Positions 1-8,526 of a stretch of 33,359 bases of DNA are shown here, in pieces. How positions within the stretch are numbered: the stretch's first letter is position 1; every line of letters begins with the position of its first letter. The notes beneath the pieces are model-generated. The model ran no database searches and was not told the DNA's origin. It saw nothing but the letters and a program-made list of their open reading frames with translations. The DNA lies in the IMG/VR virus record IMGVR_UViG_3300023235_000077, positions 1 through 33,359 of that record; one strand, 5' to 3'. Position numbers and translations under genes: made by a program. Origin of the DNA: a virus.

Positions 1-1
1 T

Positions 2-538
2 TCACAAGTTGGACAAACCTTCAATAAGATCGATGCCAATGGGTTGCGTAAGTTTCTTGTTGTGCAGAATGGTATGACGGGTGCGGTCGCTGGTGCATCA
101 CTCAAGACCTATAATAACTCAAAGGTTCGTGCTGGTGAGAAGATCAGCAATCCTGCTGCACATGCAAAGGGATATGAGAAGTGGGTGTTCGACTCTATTC
201 AGAAACAAATTGACAAGGCAAAGTCTGATAAGGGTAAGGAGAAATATACCAACATACAGAAAGAGTATGGGCGTGAAATAAAGAAACATACTCAAAATCT
301 AATTCAAATCATTATTTTCCAGAACCTATTAGTAGATGCGAAGATGCAAATCGTTAAGAAACTAAATAGTGTCAAGGGTTTGACCGATACTTTTATTCAA
401 ACCCCAAATGGATTTAAAGTGACTAACCGAGAGGGTTATGTTGCTATTGACAGAATAAGTGGCAATGCAGTTAAACTTGTAGACCGTATGGAATTCTCGT
501 TTAACAATTTCACTGCTGTCAAAAGTTGGATGAAATAA
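2..538 (+). CDS. Unknown phage protein, C-terminal part
   Basis: The frame is already open at base 2, so this is the 3' part of a gene that begins before the window. The TTG at base 44 is an internal Leu codon, not a start. The visible 178 residues are lysine-rich and mostly helical in character. They end in a stretch with VAIDRISGN and AVKLVDRMEF, a style of ending I associate with conserved but unnamed marine T4-like phage proteins. There is no catalytic motif, signal peptide or membrane segment. The stop codon TAA overlaps the next start by one base (TAATG at 536-540), so the two genes are probably translationally coupled. Function is unknown. Confidence 0.7.
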   Translation, partial: SQVGQTFNKIDANGLRKFLVVQNGMTGAVAGASLKTYNNSKVRAGEKISNPAAHAKGYEKWVFDSIQKQIDKAKSDKGKEKYTNIQKEYGREIKKHTQNLIQIIIFQNLLVDAKMQIVKKLNSVKGLTDTFIQTPNGFKVTNREGYVAIDRISGNAVKLVDRMEFSFNNFTAVKSWMK

Positions 539-3500
539 TGCGTAGTTTTAGAGAATTAACAGAGGCTAAAGAAACCGTAGTATTCGGATTCGGAAGATTC
601 AATCCACCTACAACGGGTCATGAGAAGTTGATTGAGAAGGTTGCTTCTGTTGCAAAAGGCAATCCATTCTTCATATACCCCTCTCACACTACTGGTCCTA
701 AAGACCCCCTGCCCCATGCAAAGAAAGTTGCATGGATGAGAAAGATGTTCCCCAAGTATAAGAAAAACATCATTGCAGACAATAATGCCAAGACTGCTAT
801 TCATATTGCAGAAAAACTCTACAAGGATGGATACAAGAACCTAATCATGGTTGCTGGTTCTGACCGCTTGAAAGAATTTGAAACTCTATTAACTCGTTAT
901 AATGATGCACCTGATAAGAAGGGTAATCAACTCTTCAAGTTTGATTCCGTGAAAGTGGTTAGTGCGGGGGAACGTGATCCTGATGCTGAAGGTGTATCAG
1001 GTATGTCTGCATCTAAGATGAGAGCAGCTGCTGAGAAAGGTGACTTTGATTCCTTCAAGACAGGTATTCCTGCTACATTGGGTGATGCTGATAAGAAGAA
1101 GCTTTACTTTGAAGTTCGTAAGAATATGGGTATTCGTGAAGAACGTGCAATGGGCGAAGACTATGATTCCTTGCGTGATGCATATCTCACAGGTAAAATC
1201 TGGAACGTGGGTGAGATTGTAGAAGCCAAGGGTAATCGTGGTGAAGTTGTTCGTAAGGGTACAAACTATCTCTCATTCGTGACTGAGGACGGTAAGGTTC
1301 ATAAGGCATGGCTTCATGAGATTTTGGTAGAGGAAATCACCAAGAGAGACTTGGATCAAGTAGAGAAATTCGCAGATAGATTGTTTGCTGCGGTTGGTAT
1401 TGATGTAGAGTTTACAAGACACTTCCTTGACCGTGTGAATGATGCCCGTAATAAGAAAGATATTACCACTTCTGAATTGACCCGTCTGTTCAAACAATCA
1501 TTTAAGAAATATGGTAAGAAGATTGCTCAACTTGGTCCTGATGCTGAAGCAGTTATCAATGACATGAAGACTGACGTAAATGTGCCTTTTGTTCTCAACC
1601 TCAAAGGTAATGAATTAGAGTTGGTTGCAAAAACAGTTATGCGTAAGAAAGACTTCAAGACTTCTGGCCCCAAACTATCGTTTGAAGACCTTGTTGGTGG
1701 AAAACAAATGAGTGGTCCTACAGGACAAATCTTTTCTATGAAAGAAGCAAAGTCTCCCCTGCAAAAATTAAAAGATTTTGATAAGTCTAGAGTTGCTGTC
1801 GGGAAACCCCCCATCTTTAAGGATAAACCTACACCGGAGTGGGTTCGTATGAAGAAGTCTGGTATGATGACAACCATGAACGTGCCCACTGATGAAATTG
1901 ACAAGTTTGAGAAGAGGGGTTATAAGATCATTGAGGGTGTTGAACTTGATGAGCGCAACTATGCCAAGGAATATGCGAACTACGGAGGCAAACCAGAACA
2001 GATTGCCCGCCGTTCTTCAAGGAACAAGGCTCGTAGGGCAATGGGTGATAAGGCAGTTAAGGGTATGGACGTTGGACATAAGGACAATAACCCACTGAAC
2101 AACTCTCCTGAGAACCTACGCAATGAAGACCCATCAAAGAATCGCAGGGAACCACGGTTGCGTGAGGTAAAAGCACCTGATATTAATAAGGGCGATACCA
2201 TTATTCTTTCTAAATCAAAACGTCCATATAGGGTGGCTGGGGTTATAGACCCAAAGAAGACATTTCCAGCAGAATCTGACAAAATGGTTGTTCAGAAGAT
2301 TACAAAAACCAGCAAAGGTCGCAAAGCACATCTCATATATCATGATACTAAAAAGAGAGGTGGATTTGCGGTTTTTCTAGATCAGATGCCTGATTTTATG
2401 TCTGTTAAGATTGCAGAAGAAGTTGAACTTGATGAAGCATGGTATAAAGTAGCAATAGCAAAAATTAGTCAATTGAACCACCCTAAAGATTATGAAAAAA
2501 TGCTCAAACAATATATGTCTGATATGAAAAAACCAGAACTAAAAAACAAGACTGCTTCTTATATCGCAGCAAGGATTGCCAATGATTATAAGGGTCAGGA
2601 CGGTAGAAAACTTGTTCAGTATATCAACAAACTGGTTGATGATGGTAAGCTCCCCAAAGAACTCAAGGCAGAATATCAAGAGGAAAAAACAATGCAGACC
2701 TTTTCTGACCTAGTTAAACAGATTAATGAAGTTAAACAAGATAAAGATGTTGATGATAAGAAGGGCACACAACCAGCAAAGTATTATGCTGGTGATATGG
2801 CAAAGTCTACTAAAGACAAGAGGGATGCACACTTCAAATCAAAGAAGGTTGGTCCTGCTCCCGGCGATGCTGATGCAGAAACCAAACCCTCTACACACAC
2901 CAAGAAGTTCAAACAGATGTTTGGTGAAGTGCTTCCTGATGATGCAGATCAGGGAGACTATATCGATGATTTCGAGAAGTCAGATGCACCACAGTTTAAG
3001 GGTAAGTCTAAAGAGAAACGCAAGGACATGGCTATTGCTGCATACCTCTCAAAGAATGAAGAAGTTGAACTTGACGAAAAGATTGCAGGTTTGGTAAAGA
3101 AGTCAGAGAAATCTGGTATGTCATATTCTATTTTGAAAAAGGTTTATGACCGTGGTATGGCTGCATGGAAGACGGGCCATCGTCCCGGTACTACACCTCA
3201 ACAGTGGGCATTTGCAAGGGTTAACTCCTTCACAACCAAGTCAGCTGGAACTTGGGGTAAGGCAGACAAAGACCTTGCAAAACAGGTGGAACAGATAGAA
3301 GAAGCTTGTTGGGTTGGATACAAACAGGTTGGTATGAAAAAGAAGGGCAATAAAGAAGTCCCTAATTGTGTACCAGAAGAGAAAGAATTAAATGAGTGGG
3401 GCGAGATTGAGGAAGAATCAGAGTATCAAGGCCGTAAGGTTACGCTCAATAAACCCACAGCGGGTGATGTAAAGAAGTCTAAAGTTTATGTTAAGAATGA

Positions 3501-3654
3501 AAAGGGTAATGTCGTAAAGGTTAATTTTGGTGATCCAAATATGACAATTAAAAAGAGTAATCCGGCAAGACGTAAATCTTTCCGTGCTAGACACAATTGC
3601 GATAATCCGGGTCCGAAATGGATGGCAAGATATTGGTCATGCAAAGCATGGTAA
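538..3654 (+). CDS. Giant modular protein: nucleotidyltransferase head, HNH-like middle, multiple protease-like linkers
   Basis: This 1038-residue protein has a cytidylyltransferase-like nucleotidyltransferase domain at about residues 12-205, with GFGRFNPPTTGH (HxGH-type) and SGMSASKMR as the second nucleotide motif. Next come a small module with RGEVVRKGTNYL, a module with FTRHFLDRVND, an HNH-like segment at about 473-550 (DVGHKDNNPLNNSPENLR), and unnamed phage modules. The C-terminus ends ARRKSFRARHNCDNPGPK...WSCKAW. The N-terminus, MRSFRELTE then A, resembles the T4 capsid-targeting peptide cut by the prohead protease. Recurrent EEVELDE linkers end at residues 472, 633 and 847, and IEE-A at 922. 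I start at 538 (TAATG overlap) rather than an in-frame ATG at 526. It may be packaged in the head and cut into pieces; that is inference. The nucleotidyltransferase substrate is unknown. Confidence 0.85.
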   Translation: MRSFRELTEAKETVVFGFGRFNPPTTGHEKLIEKVASVAKGNPFFIYPSHTTGPKDPLPHAKKVAWMRKMFPKYKKNIIADNNAKTAIHIAEKLYKDGYKNLIMVAGSDRLKEFETLLTRYNDAPDKKGNQLFKFDSVKVVSAGERDPDAEGVSGMSASKMRAAAEKGDFDSFKTGIPATLGDADKKKLYFEVRKNMGIREERAMGEDYDSLRDAYLTGKIWNVGEIVEAKGNRGEVVRKGTNYLSFVTEDGKVHKAWLHEILVEEITKRDLDQVEKFADRLFAAVGIDVEFTRHFLDRVNDARNKKDITTSELTRLFKQSFKKYGKKIAQLGPDAEAVINDMKTDVNVPFVLNLKGNELELVAKTVMRKKDFKTSGPKLSFEDLVGGKQMSGPTGQIFSMKEAKSPLQKLKDFDKSRVAVGKPPIFKDKPTPEWVRMKKSGMMTTMNVPTDEIDKFEKRGYKIIEGVELDERNYAKEYANYGGKPEQIARRSSRNKARRAMGDKAVKGMDVGHKDNNPLNNSPENLRNEDPSKNRREPRLREVKAPDINKGDTIILSKSKRPYRVAGVIDPKKTFPAESDKMVVQKITKTSKGRKAHLIYHDTKKRGGFAVFLDQMPDFMSVKIAEEVELDEAWYKVAIAKISQLNHPKDYEKMLKQYMSDMKKPELKNKTASYIAARIANDYKGQDGRKLVQYINKLVDDGKLPKELKAEYQEEKTMQTFSDLVKQINEVKQDKDVDDKKGTQPAKYYAGDMAKSTKDKRDAHFKSKKVGPAPGDADAETKPSTHTKKFKQMFGEVLPDDADQGDYIDDFEKSDAPQFKGKSKEKRKDMAIAAYLSKNEEVELDEKIAGLVKKSEKSGMSYSILKKVYDRGMAAWKTGHRPGTTPQQWAFARVNSFTTKSAGTWGKADKDLAKQVEQIEEACWVGYKQVGMKKKGNKEVPNCVPEEKELNEWGEIEEESEYQGRKVTLNKPTAGDVKKSKVYVKNEKGNVVKVNFGDPNMTIKKSNPARRKSFRARHNCDNPGPKWMARYWSCKAW

Positions 3655-3656
3655 CT

Positions 3657-3664
3657 TATAAATA
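3657..3664 (+). promoter_or_regulatory. T4-type late promoter
   Basis: The octamer TATAAATA matches the T4 late promoter box recognised by a gp55-type sigma factor. It lies 26 bases before the ATG at 3691, in the short gap after the preceding stop. No -35 box is needed for this class. Confidence 0.7.
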
Positions 3665-3690
3665 GAAGACAACAAAAAAGGAACGCCGAT

Positions 3691-5286
3691 ATGTCAAATT
3701 ATAGAAAAACAATGGCTCAAGCAATCAGAGAGATGTATCCTATTAATGAGGATAACATGGAGCTGATGCGTAAAGCAGCCGGTGGTGCAATGCAGACTGT
3801 CAAAATGAAAGACGGTAATTTAAAGATGGATTCATTTACTGCATCTGCCATTATGAAAGTTTTTGATAAGGTCAATCCTGCTAATCAGAAAAAGATGGCA
3901 GATATGATCAATAAAGGCACCAAGGGCGGCATGATGAAATTGCAAGATTTTGCAATGAAACAGGTTAAGTCTGAAAATGACCCAGAGATTGAAGAAGAAG
4001 TTGACCTTGATGAAGCGTTAAAGGTTGGTCAAAAGGTCAAAGTTAAAGATAAGGGTAAGGTGGTTTCTGGTGTTATAACAAATGTCGGTAAGGGACAAAC
4101 ATTAGGTGTTGCTGATGTAAAACTTCCAGATGGGCGCATCAATGTATATGATACGGATAAAATCAATGAAGAAGTTGAATTTGACGAAGACCATGCTCAG
4201 GACCAAGTTATTGCACAAATATTTGACGAAGGCACAAAACAGGTTCTTGCTCATGGGGGTAAGGGTCAGTATAAAGTAACCAAAGATGGCGATAGCATTA
4301 ACATCATGCATAAGGGTAAGGTAGTTGGAACTGCTGACTTTGATAGGGGTGCAGATAGTTTCTTCGTAAGTATCAAAGGTGAGAAGGGTCAAAAGTCTTT
4401 TAAAGATGCTCAAGCAATGGCCGATTATTTTGCAAAGAACAAAATTACAGAAGAAGTTGACCTTGATGAAGGACAAAAACCATTCGTTTCATCTGATCGT
4501 GATGGCAAGCATGTTATGAGTGCTTCTGGAAAAATTGTGAAATCTTTTAAGGACATAGATAAGGCAAATGCTTTTCTTAAAAAGAATTTTGATAAATTAA
4601 ATAAAGAAGAAGCTGACCTTGATGAAGCTCGTCAACTAAAAGACCCCAAGAAAGAAACGATGGTTTCTAAGGGTGGTAAAGTTATAGTCATTGACAAGAA
4701 GGACCAAGATAAGTATCTGAAAAAAGGTTGGACCTTGGCTGAAGAATCTGACCTTGATGAAGGTAAGATGTCCCAGTTGCACCAGCATATCAAAGACAAG
4801 AAGAGTGCAGAAGAGATTGCGAAAATCATGGGCCTTGATGTAAAAACAATCAAGTCACTTATGAGCAGTCATCACCCAGAGGATGTAGAGGAAAGTGCTG
4901 CATCTGATGCTCGCCGTGCGATGGCGAAGGATAAAGACTTCTCTCGTAAAGATAGTGCTGATGATGATGACGATGCAAGTGATGATGATATCAAAGGTGC
5001 ATCAAAGAATATCATGATGCAATTGAGAAAGGCGCAATCATTGAAAGGTCGCTTTGATGTTGAATTTGCAGATGGTAAGAAGGTTAAAGTTTCTGCACCC
5101 ATATCTGTGGCGGTTCAACAGAAATACAATGCACAGAAGAGGCCCGCAGATAAAGAGAAATTCCAAGCACGAATTGGTAAATCTTATAAAGATATGTTGT
5201 CTGCACTAAAAGAAGAACTACAACCCAAAAAAGAATCAATCCTAGAACGGATGAATAGAAAAATCAAGGAGAATAAACATGGGTAA
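3691..5286 (+). CDS. Modular protein with repeated acidic LDE-A/G linkers, putative head-internal protein
   Basis: This 531-residue lysine/aspartate-rich protein is built from short modules. They are separated by near-identical acidic linkers: EEEVDLDE-A (cut point after residue 108), EEVEFDE-D (166), IFDE-G (180), TEEVDLDE-G (260), KEEADLDE-A (312) and AEESDLDE-G (357). Five of these fit the T4 prohead protease consensus [L/I]-x-E before A, G or S. The first module (VFDKVNPANQKKMADMIN) looks helical. The 109-165 module has a KOW/SH3-like feel (LKVGQKVKVKDKGKV). The last third holds an Asp-rich stretch (DSADDDDDASDDD). It follows a late promoter and a start at ATG 3691. No enzyme motif is visible. 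I infer a scaffold or internal head protein matured by proteolysis. Confidence 0.8.
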   Translation: MSNYRKTMAQAIREMYPINEDNMELMRKAAGGAMQTVKMKDGNLKMDSFTASAIMKVFDKVNPANQKKMADMINKGTKGGMMKLQDFAMKQVKSENDPEIEEEVDLDEALKVGQKVKVKDKGKVVSGVITNVGKGQTLGVADVKLPDGRINVYDTDKINEEVEFDEDHAQDQVIAQIFDEGTKQVLAHGGKGQYKVTKDGDSINIMHKGKVVGTADFDRGADSFFVSIKGEKGQKSFKDAQAMADYFAKNKITEEVDLDEGQKPFVSSDRDGKHVMSASGKIVKSFKDIDKANAFLKKNFDKLNKEEADLDEARQLKDPKKETMVSKGGKVIVIDKKDQDKYLKKGWTLAEESDLDEGKMSQLHQHIKDKKSAEEIAKIMGLDVKTIKSLMSSHHPEDVEESAASDARRAMAKDKDFSRKDSADDDDDASDDDIKGASKNIMMQLRKAQSLKGRFDVEFADGKKVKVSAPISVAVQQKYNAQKRPADKEKFQARIGKSYKDMLSALKEELQPKKESILERMNRKIKENKHG

Positions 5287-5938
5287 GAAATATTTTGATA
5301 CAAAGGCCGAAACCCTTGAATCTTCGATTCTGGGTGTTTGGACAGAAGCAGCCAAGAAGGTTGCAGAAACCAACAAGAACAACAAATCTGATGACGGTGA
5401 GGGTCTGGACGCTGTTCAACCCAAAGCAGTCAAGAAGAAGTTTGATGACCGCAAGGACAAGGATATTGACAACGATGGTGACACTGATGATTCTGATAAG
5501 TATCTTCACAATCGCCGCAAGGCAGTATCTAAGGCAGTAAAGGACGAAGGTAACGAATTTGGAATGGCACTAAAGGCTGCCAAAGACAAGGGTGAAAAAA
5601 CTTTCGTGGTTGCTGGTAAGACATACCCAGTAAAAGAAGGTTTCGCAGTACCAGAAGATATTCCCGCAATGGAAGTCGGCACAAATCGCTATCGTGACTA
5701 TGCATTGGATGTCACCCCCGGCGAGACTGACCCTGAGTGGGCACAAGCCCGTGACTTCAAGGTTGCTTCAATGAAGGAAGCACTTGCAAAAATTTGGGGT
5801 TTGGATGAGAAAAAACTTGACAAAACTTCTAAAGAAGAGTATGATGAAGAAGATGAGGAGCTCAAACCCGTTAAAGGTTCAAAGACCATGACAGGTGGAA
5901 AAGTTGCTAAAGTAGATACAAAACCTAAGATTGACTGA
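5279..5938 (+). CDS. Acidic protein with an EF-hand/dockerin-type calcium loop
   Basis: This 219-residue protein overlaps the preceding gene by 8 bases and has a good ribosome site (AAGGAG) before ATG 5279. Residues 62-73, DIDNDGDTDDSD, place Asp at loop positions 1, 3, 5, 9 and 12 and Gly at 6, the canonical EF-hand or dockerin calcium loop. It is followed by KYLHNRRKAV. The C-terminus is very acidic (EEYDEEDEEL) and then Lys-rich. WTE-A at residues 21-24 and LDE-K near the end resemble the linkers of the two upstream proteins, but fit the protease consensus less well. Its place among them suggests a virion or scaffold role. No function is assigned. Confidence 0.78.
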   Translation: MGKKYFDTKAETLESSILGVWTEAAKKVAETNKNNKSDDGEGLDAVQPKAVKKKFDDRKDKDIDNDGDTDDSDKYLHNRRKAVSKAVKDEGNEFGMALKAAKDKGEKTFVVAGKTYPVKEGFAVPEDIPAMEVGTNRYRDYALDVTPGETDPEWAQARDFKVASMKEALAKIWGLDEKKLDKTSKEEYDEEDEELKPVKGSKTMTGGKVAKVDTKPKID

Positions 5939-5939
5939 A

Positions 5940-6455
5940 ATGAAAAATTTGTTGGAGTTAATGGAAGCATCTAAGGACGATCTTCCAGAAATCTATTGTG
6001 ATATGGATCAGGTTCTCGTTGACTTTATCGGTGGTGCTGAGGAGGTAATTGGTATGCCTTTTGCACAGGCTGAAAAGGATGACCGCTGGGAAGCGATTAA
6101 AAACACAAAGGATTTCTGGGCAAATCTTGATTGGATGCCAGGGGCAAAACGATTGTATTCGTTTATTGCTAAGTATGATCCTCACATTCTCTCCGCAGCA
6201 TCAGGTCGTGATGTTAATGCTCGGCCGGGAAAGTTGAAGTGGTTAAGTAAGAATACCAGAATTAAACGTGGTAAAACTAATCTGGTAAAACGGGAAGATA
6301 AACAGAAATTCGCAATGACTGATGGGAAACCAAACGTATTGATTGATGATTATCTGAAAAATATTACCCAGTGGGAAGCAAAGGGTGGTATTGGTGTTTA
6401 CCACACAGAAGTGGGTAAAACCATTGCTGAATTGAAACGTCTGGGTTTTAAATAG
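5940..6455 (+). CDS. HAD-superfamily phosphatase, 5'(3')-deoxyribonucleotidase-like, with capsid-targeting-like N-terminus
   Basis: This is a 171-residue HAD-fold enzyme. Motif I is YCDMDQVLVDF (nucleophile and acid/base Asp), motif II is ILSAASGRD, and the late acidic motif is NVLIDDY. The size and DMD...VLVDF signature fit the short 5'(3')-deoxyribonucleotidase group, which removes phosphate from nucleoside monophosphates. The substrate here is a guess. The start chosen is ATG 5940, one base after the previous stop. It gives MKNLLELME-A, with a possible cut after Glu9, the same spacing as the nucleotidyltransferase protein upstream. I infer that both enzymes could be packaged in the head and delivered with the DNA. 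No clear Shine-Dalgarno site is visible. Confidence 0.75.
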   Translation: MKNLLELMEASKDDLPEIYCDMDQVLVDFIGGAEEVIGMPFAQAEKDDRWEAIKNTKDFWANLDWMPGAKRLYSFIAKYDPHILSAASGRDVNARPGKLKWLSKNTRIKRGKTNLVKREDKQKFAMTDGKPNVLIDDYLKNITQWEAKGGIGVYHTEVGKTIAELKRLGFK

Positions 6456-6463
6456 TATAAATA
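6456..6463 (+). promoter_or_regulatory. T4-type late promoter
   Basis: TATAAATA begins immediately after the preceding stop codon and 90 bases before the ATG at 6546. The leader has a strong AGAGGAG ribosome site. A CTCCT at 6516-6520 could pair with AGGAG at 6535-6539 and mask it. Confidence 0.7.
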
Positions 6464-6545
6464 GAAATAATAATAGATTCTGGGACGAATAAAGCAGAGA
6501 TACTTACATTTCTGCCTCCTACCTAGAAGAATAGAGGAGAATAAA

Positions 6546-7502
6546 ATGAGCTTATGGGGATCAAGTACATCGGCGGAAAGCCGACCCAAGTTCCTACCAC
6601 TGGATTCAAATGCTGCTGGATCAGGCGGAGCGAGAGAAAATGCCATTGCTGTTGCTGGTGGTTGGGGTTTATCTCCTGGCCTTGCAGCTTCGGGTAATGA
6701 TAACAAAGATGCGCAACCTGAAGTTCTGGTCTGTATTAGTAACCTAGCAGAAGTTTTTGGTTCTGCTACACCAGTATCAATCGGATTTTCAGAAGGAGCA
6801 GTTGCTGACGCTGGAACATTTGACATTTCAATTACTTTCGATGAAGCAATTGATGTAACGTCAGCTGCTTGGGCTGCAAATCAGACTGTTACTAACAAAG
6901 CATATATTTTACTGTCTCGTTTGGGTTCAACTGATATGGTCGAAGATAGTACTGTTATGTGTTCTTACTACTCTGGATCGGGCACTAACAAAATCACGTT
7001 CAGAGGTACTTTGACTACTTCGACGGCTGGATTTCTTGCATTTAATGGTGCTGGTGTTGGTGATACCGCTGGTGAAGGAAGAAATGCAATTATTTTTGAC
7101 GGTACTGCGAATCTCGCAGAAGAGGATGGCGGGTCGATTCTTGGACTGATGCTAGAATCAGGAACAAGAGATACACCCGGCGACAAGCTTGTTCAAGATA
7201 CTGCTGCTAACGCTGGTGATGAAATACTCATGGAATCAGTAGACTTCACAATTGCGGGCGTAACAGGAACGGCTGACATTACTGACCTGACAATGACAGG
7301 CGGCGATGCTGATGTTAATATTTCTCTTGAGGGTGATACAGACGGTCATCAAGGTGGTAGACTTGTACAAGATACTGCTGCAAATGTAAATGATCCATTC
7401 GACATGGAAGACTATACCAGCGATATTGCCGTATACACACAGGCTGGATCATCCAGTGGTACTGCTTCTGTGTTAAATGGTGTAACTGTTACTGCTGCAT
7501 AA
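6546..7502 (+). CDS. MSLWG-type virion structural protein
   Basis: This 318-residue protein begins MSLWGSSTSAES, an N-terminus I recognise from abundant virion proteins of marine T4-like phages. It is rich in Gly, Ala, Ser and Thr with short beta-strand-like segments. It contains an internal duplication: LVQDTAANAGDEILME near residues 216-231 and LVQDTAANVNDPFDME near 274-289. There is no enzyme motif and no membrane segment. It has its own late promoter (6456) and an excellent ribosome site, consistent with a highly expressed structural protein. A head-decoration or tail/neck role cannot be decided from sequence alone. Confidence 0.75.
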   Translation: MSLWGSSTSAESRPKFLPLDSNAAGSGGARENAIAVAGGWGLSPGLAASGNDNKDAQPEVLVCISNLAEVFGSATPVSIGFSEGAVADAGTFDISITFDEAIDVTSAAWAANQTVTNKAYILLSRLGSTDMVEDSTVMCSYYSGSGTNKITFRGTLTTSTAGFLAFNGAGVGDTAGEGRNAIIFDGTANLAEEDGGSILGLMLESGTRDTPGDKLVQDTAANAGDEILMESVDFTIAGVTGTADITDLTMTGGDADVNISLEGDTDGHQGGRLVQDTAANVNDPFDMEDYTSDIAVYTQAGSSSGTASVLNGVTVTAA

Positions 7503-7507
7503 GTGTT

Positions 7508-7515
7508 ATAAATAA
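7508..7515 (+). promoter_or_regulatory. T4-type late promoter
   Basis: TATAAATA lies 5 bases after the preceding stop and 31 bases before ATG 7547. AAAGGAAAA just before that ATG can serve as the ribosome site. Confidence 0.68.
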
Positions 7516-7546
7516 CTATATATAATTGAAAAGTGAAAGGAAAATT

Positions 7547-7780
7547 ATGATTGATATTGAAAAAATTAATGAACGCAAACTAGTTATTTCGAAAGATATC
7601 GAAGCGGTTCGGGGACGTATTGCCGAAGCGCAAAAGAAGATTGCTGAAGACCAAGCACTGTTGAACGCACTAATGGGTGCATTTCAACAGTGTGACGCCT
7701 TCATCAAAGAGTTAGATGATGATGAAGCAGTTGAAGATTCAACTGTTAGTGATGTAGAGAATAGTTCAGAAGAGGATTAA
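7547..7780 (+). CDS. Small coiled-coil protein with acidic tail
   Basis: This is a 77-residue protein. Residues 1-50 form a likely coiled coil (KDIEAVRGRIAEAQKKIAED), followed by an acidic, serine-rich tail. ATG 7547 is preferred to an upstream in-frame TTG at 7526 because AAGGAAAA precedes it and the late promoter at 7508 would place the transcript start just before 7526. Size, coiled coil and position between structural genes recall T4 gp57A, the trimerisation chaperone for tail fibres. No sequence match is visible by eye, so that is only a possibility. Confidence 0.72.
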   Translation: MIDIEKINERKLVISKDIEAVRGRIAEAQKKIAEDQALLNALMGAFQQCDAFIKELDDDEAVEDSTVSDVENSSEED

Positions 7781-7796
7781 TATCTACAGTAACATT

Positions 7797-7812
7797 CCCA
7801 CAATTAAGTGGG
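7797..7812 (+). terminator. Intergenic hairpin
   Basis: CCCAC, a 6-base loop and GTGGG form a perfect 5-bp stem in the 53-base gap between two structural genes. It is followed by TTAATATAAGG rather than a clean T-run, so it is a weak terminator or an mRNA-stabilising hairpin. Confidence 0.35.
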
Positions 7813-7833
7813 TTAATATAAGGAGAAGCTAAA

Positions 7834-8310
7834 ATGGCAGATAAGAAAATTACAGCTCTCACAGACCTTTCCACTGGAATTGCGTCTGGTGATCTACTAC
7901 ATGTGATTGATGATCCTACGGGAACACCAATCAATAAGAAAATTTCCGTTGCAAACTTTTTGAACCTTAATCCGGTTCCTCTTGCAACCAACACCGTAGA
8001 AACCATCATTGTTAATGGTGCAGCTACACTTACAAAGGGCATTCATCTTCTTGGTGGTGCAGATGTAGCTTGTGCAGTTACCTTGGCTGATGGTACAGTT
8101 ACAGGTCAGCTTCACACGTTTATTGCTACAGAAGCAGTAACGAATCCACCTACAGTTACCCTGACCACGCCAGGTGGTGCAGGTAATATTGCCACGTTTG
8201 ATGCAATTGGTGAAAGTGCAACTTGTCTCTGGACAGGTGCTGCTTGGTATTGGGTTGCTCATGCTACAAATGTTGTGGGTGATCTTGGTACAGGTCCAGC
8301 ACTTACTTAA
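7834..8310 (+). CDS. Tail-fibre/virion structural protein
   Basis: This 158-residue protein begins [20 protein letters not shown] and continues [18 protein letters not shown], a leader shared by many phage virion and tail-fibre-associated proteins. The rest is beta-rich (Val, Thr, Gly, Ala), ending in [11 protein letters not shown] and a Gly/Thr tail, as in small beta-sandwich or fibre head domains. AGGAG sits 8 bases before ATG 7834. A strong terminator-like hairpin follows at 8330, so it may close a late transcription unit. The exact structural role is unknown. Confidence 0.72.
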   Translation: MADKKITALTDLSTGIASGDLLHVIDDPTGTPINKKISVANFLNLNPVPLATNTVETIIVNGAATLTKGIHLLGGADVACAVTLADGTVTGQLHTFIATEAVTNPPTVTLTTPGGAGNIATFDAIGESATCLWTGAAWYWVAHATNVVGDLGTGPALT

Positions 8311-8329
8311 TAGTGTAATACTTTGGTGT

Positions 8330-8356
8330 GGGGGGCTTGTCCCCCCCATCATTTTT
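8330..8356 (+). terminator. Rho-independent terminator
   Basis: Six G (8330-8335), a CTTGT loop and six or seven C (8341-8347) form a very stable stem. CATCA and five T (8352-8356) follow. It lies 20 bases after the stop of the structural gene and before the next ribosome site. Confidence 0.65.
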
Positions 8357-8373
8357 ACGAATGGGAGAATTTA

Positions 8374-8526
8374 ATGGTTGAAGTTTTATCAGAGGTTAAT
8401 TGGGGTAAGGTGGTAGAACCTGTTACCAAAGTTTTTACTAAGAAGAAAGAAGAACCTAAATTTCTTGAAGAACAAATTAGAGATCATTATCCCTGTGACG
8501 TAGAACCGAAGGAAGAAGAAAAATGA
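8374..8526 (+). CDS. Small hypothetical protein
   Basis: This 50-residue protein starts at ATG 8374 behind GGGAGAA and ends in an ATGA overlap with the next gene. An upstream in-frame ATG at 8323 lies inside the terminator hairpin and has no ribosome site, so I rejected it. The sequence is charged (VFTKKKEEPKFLEEQ) with an acidic tail. No domain is recognised. Confidence 0.6.
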   Translation: MVEVLSEVNWGKVVEPVTKVFTKKKEEPKFLEEQIRDHYPCDVEPKEEEK

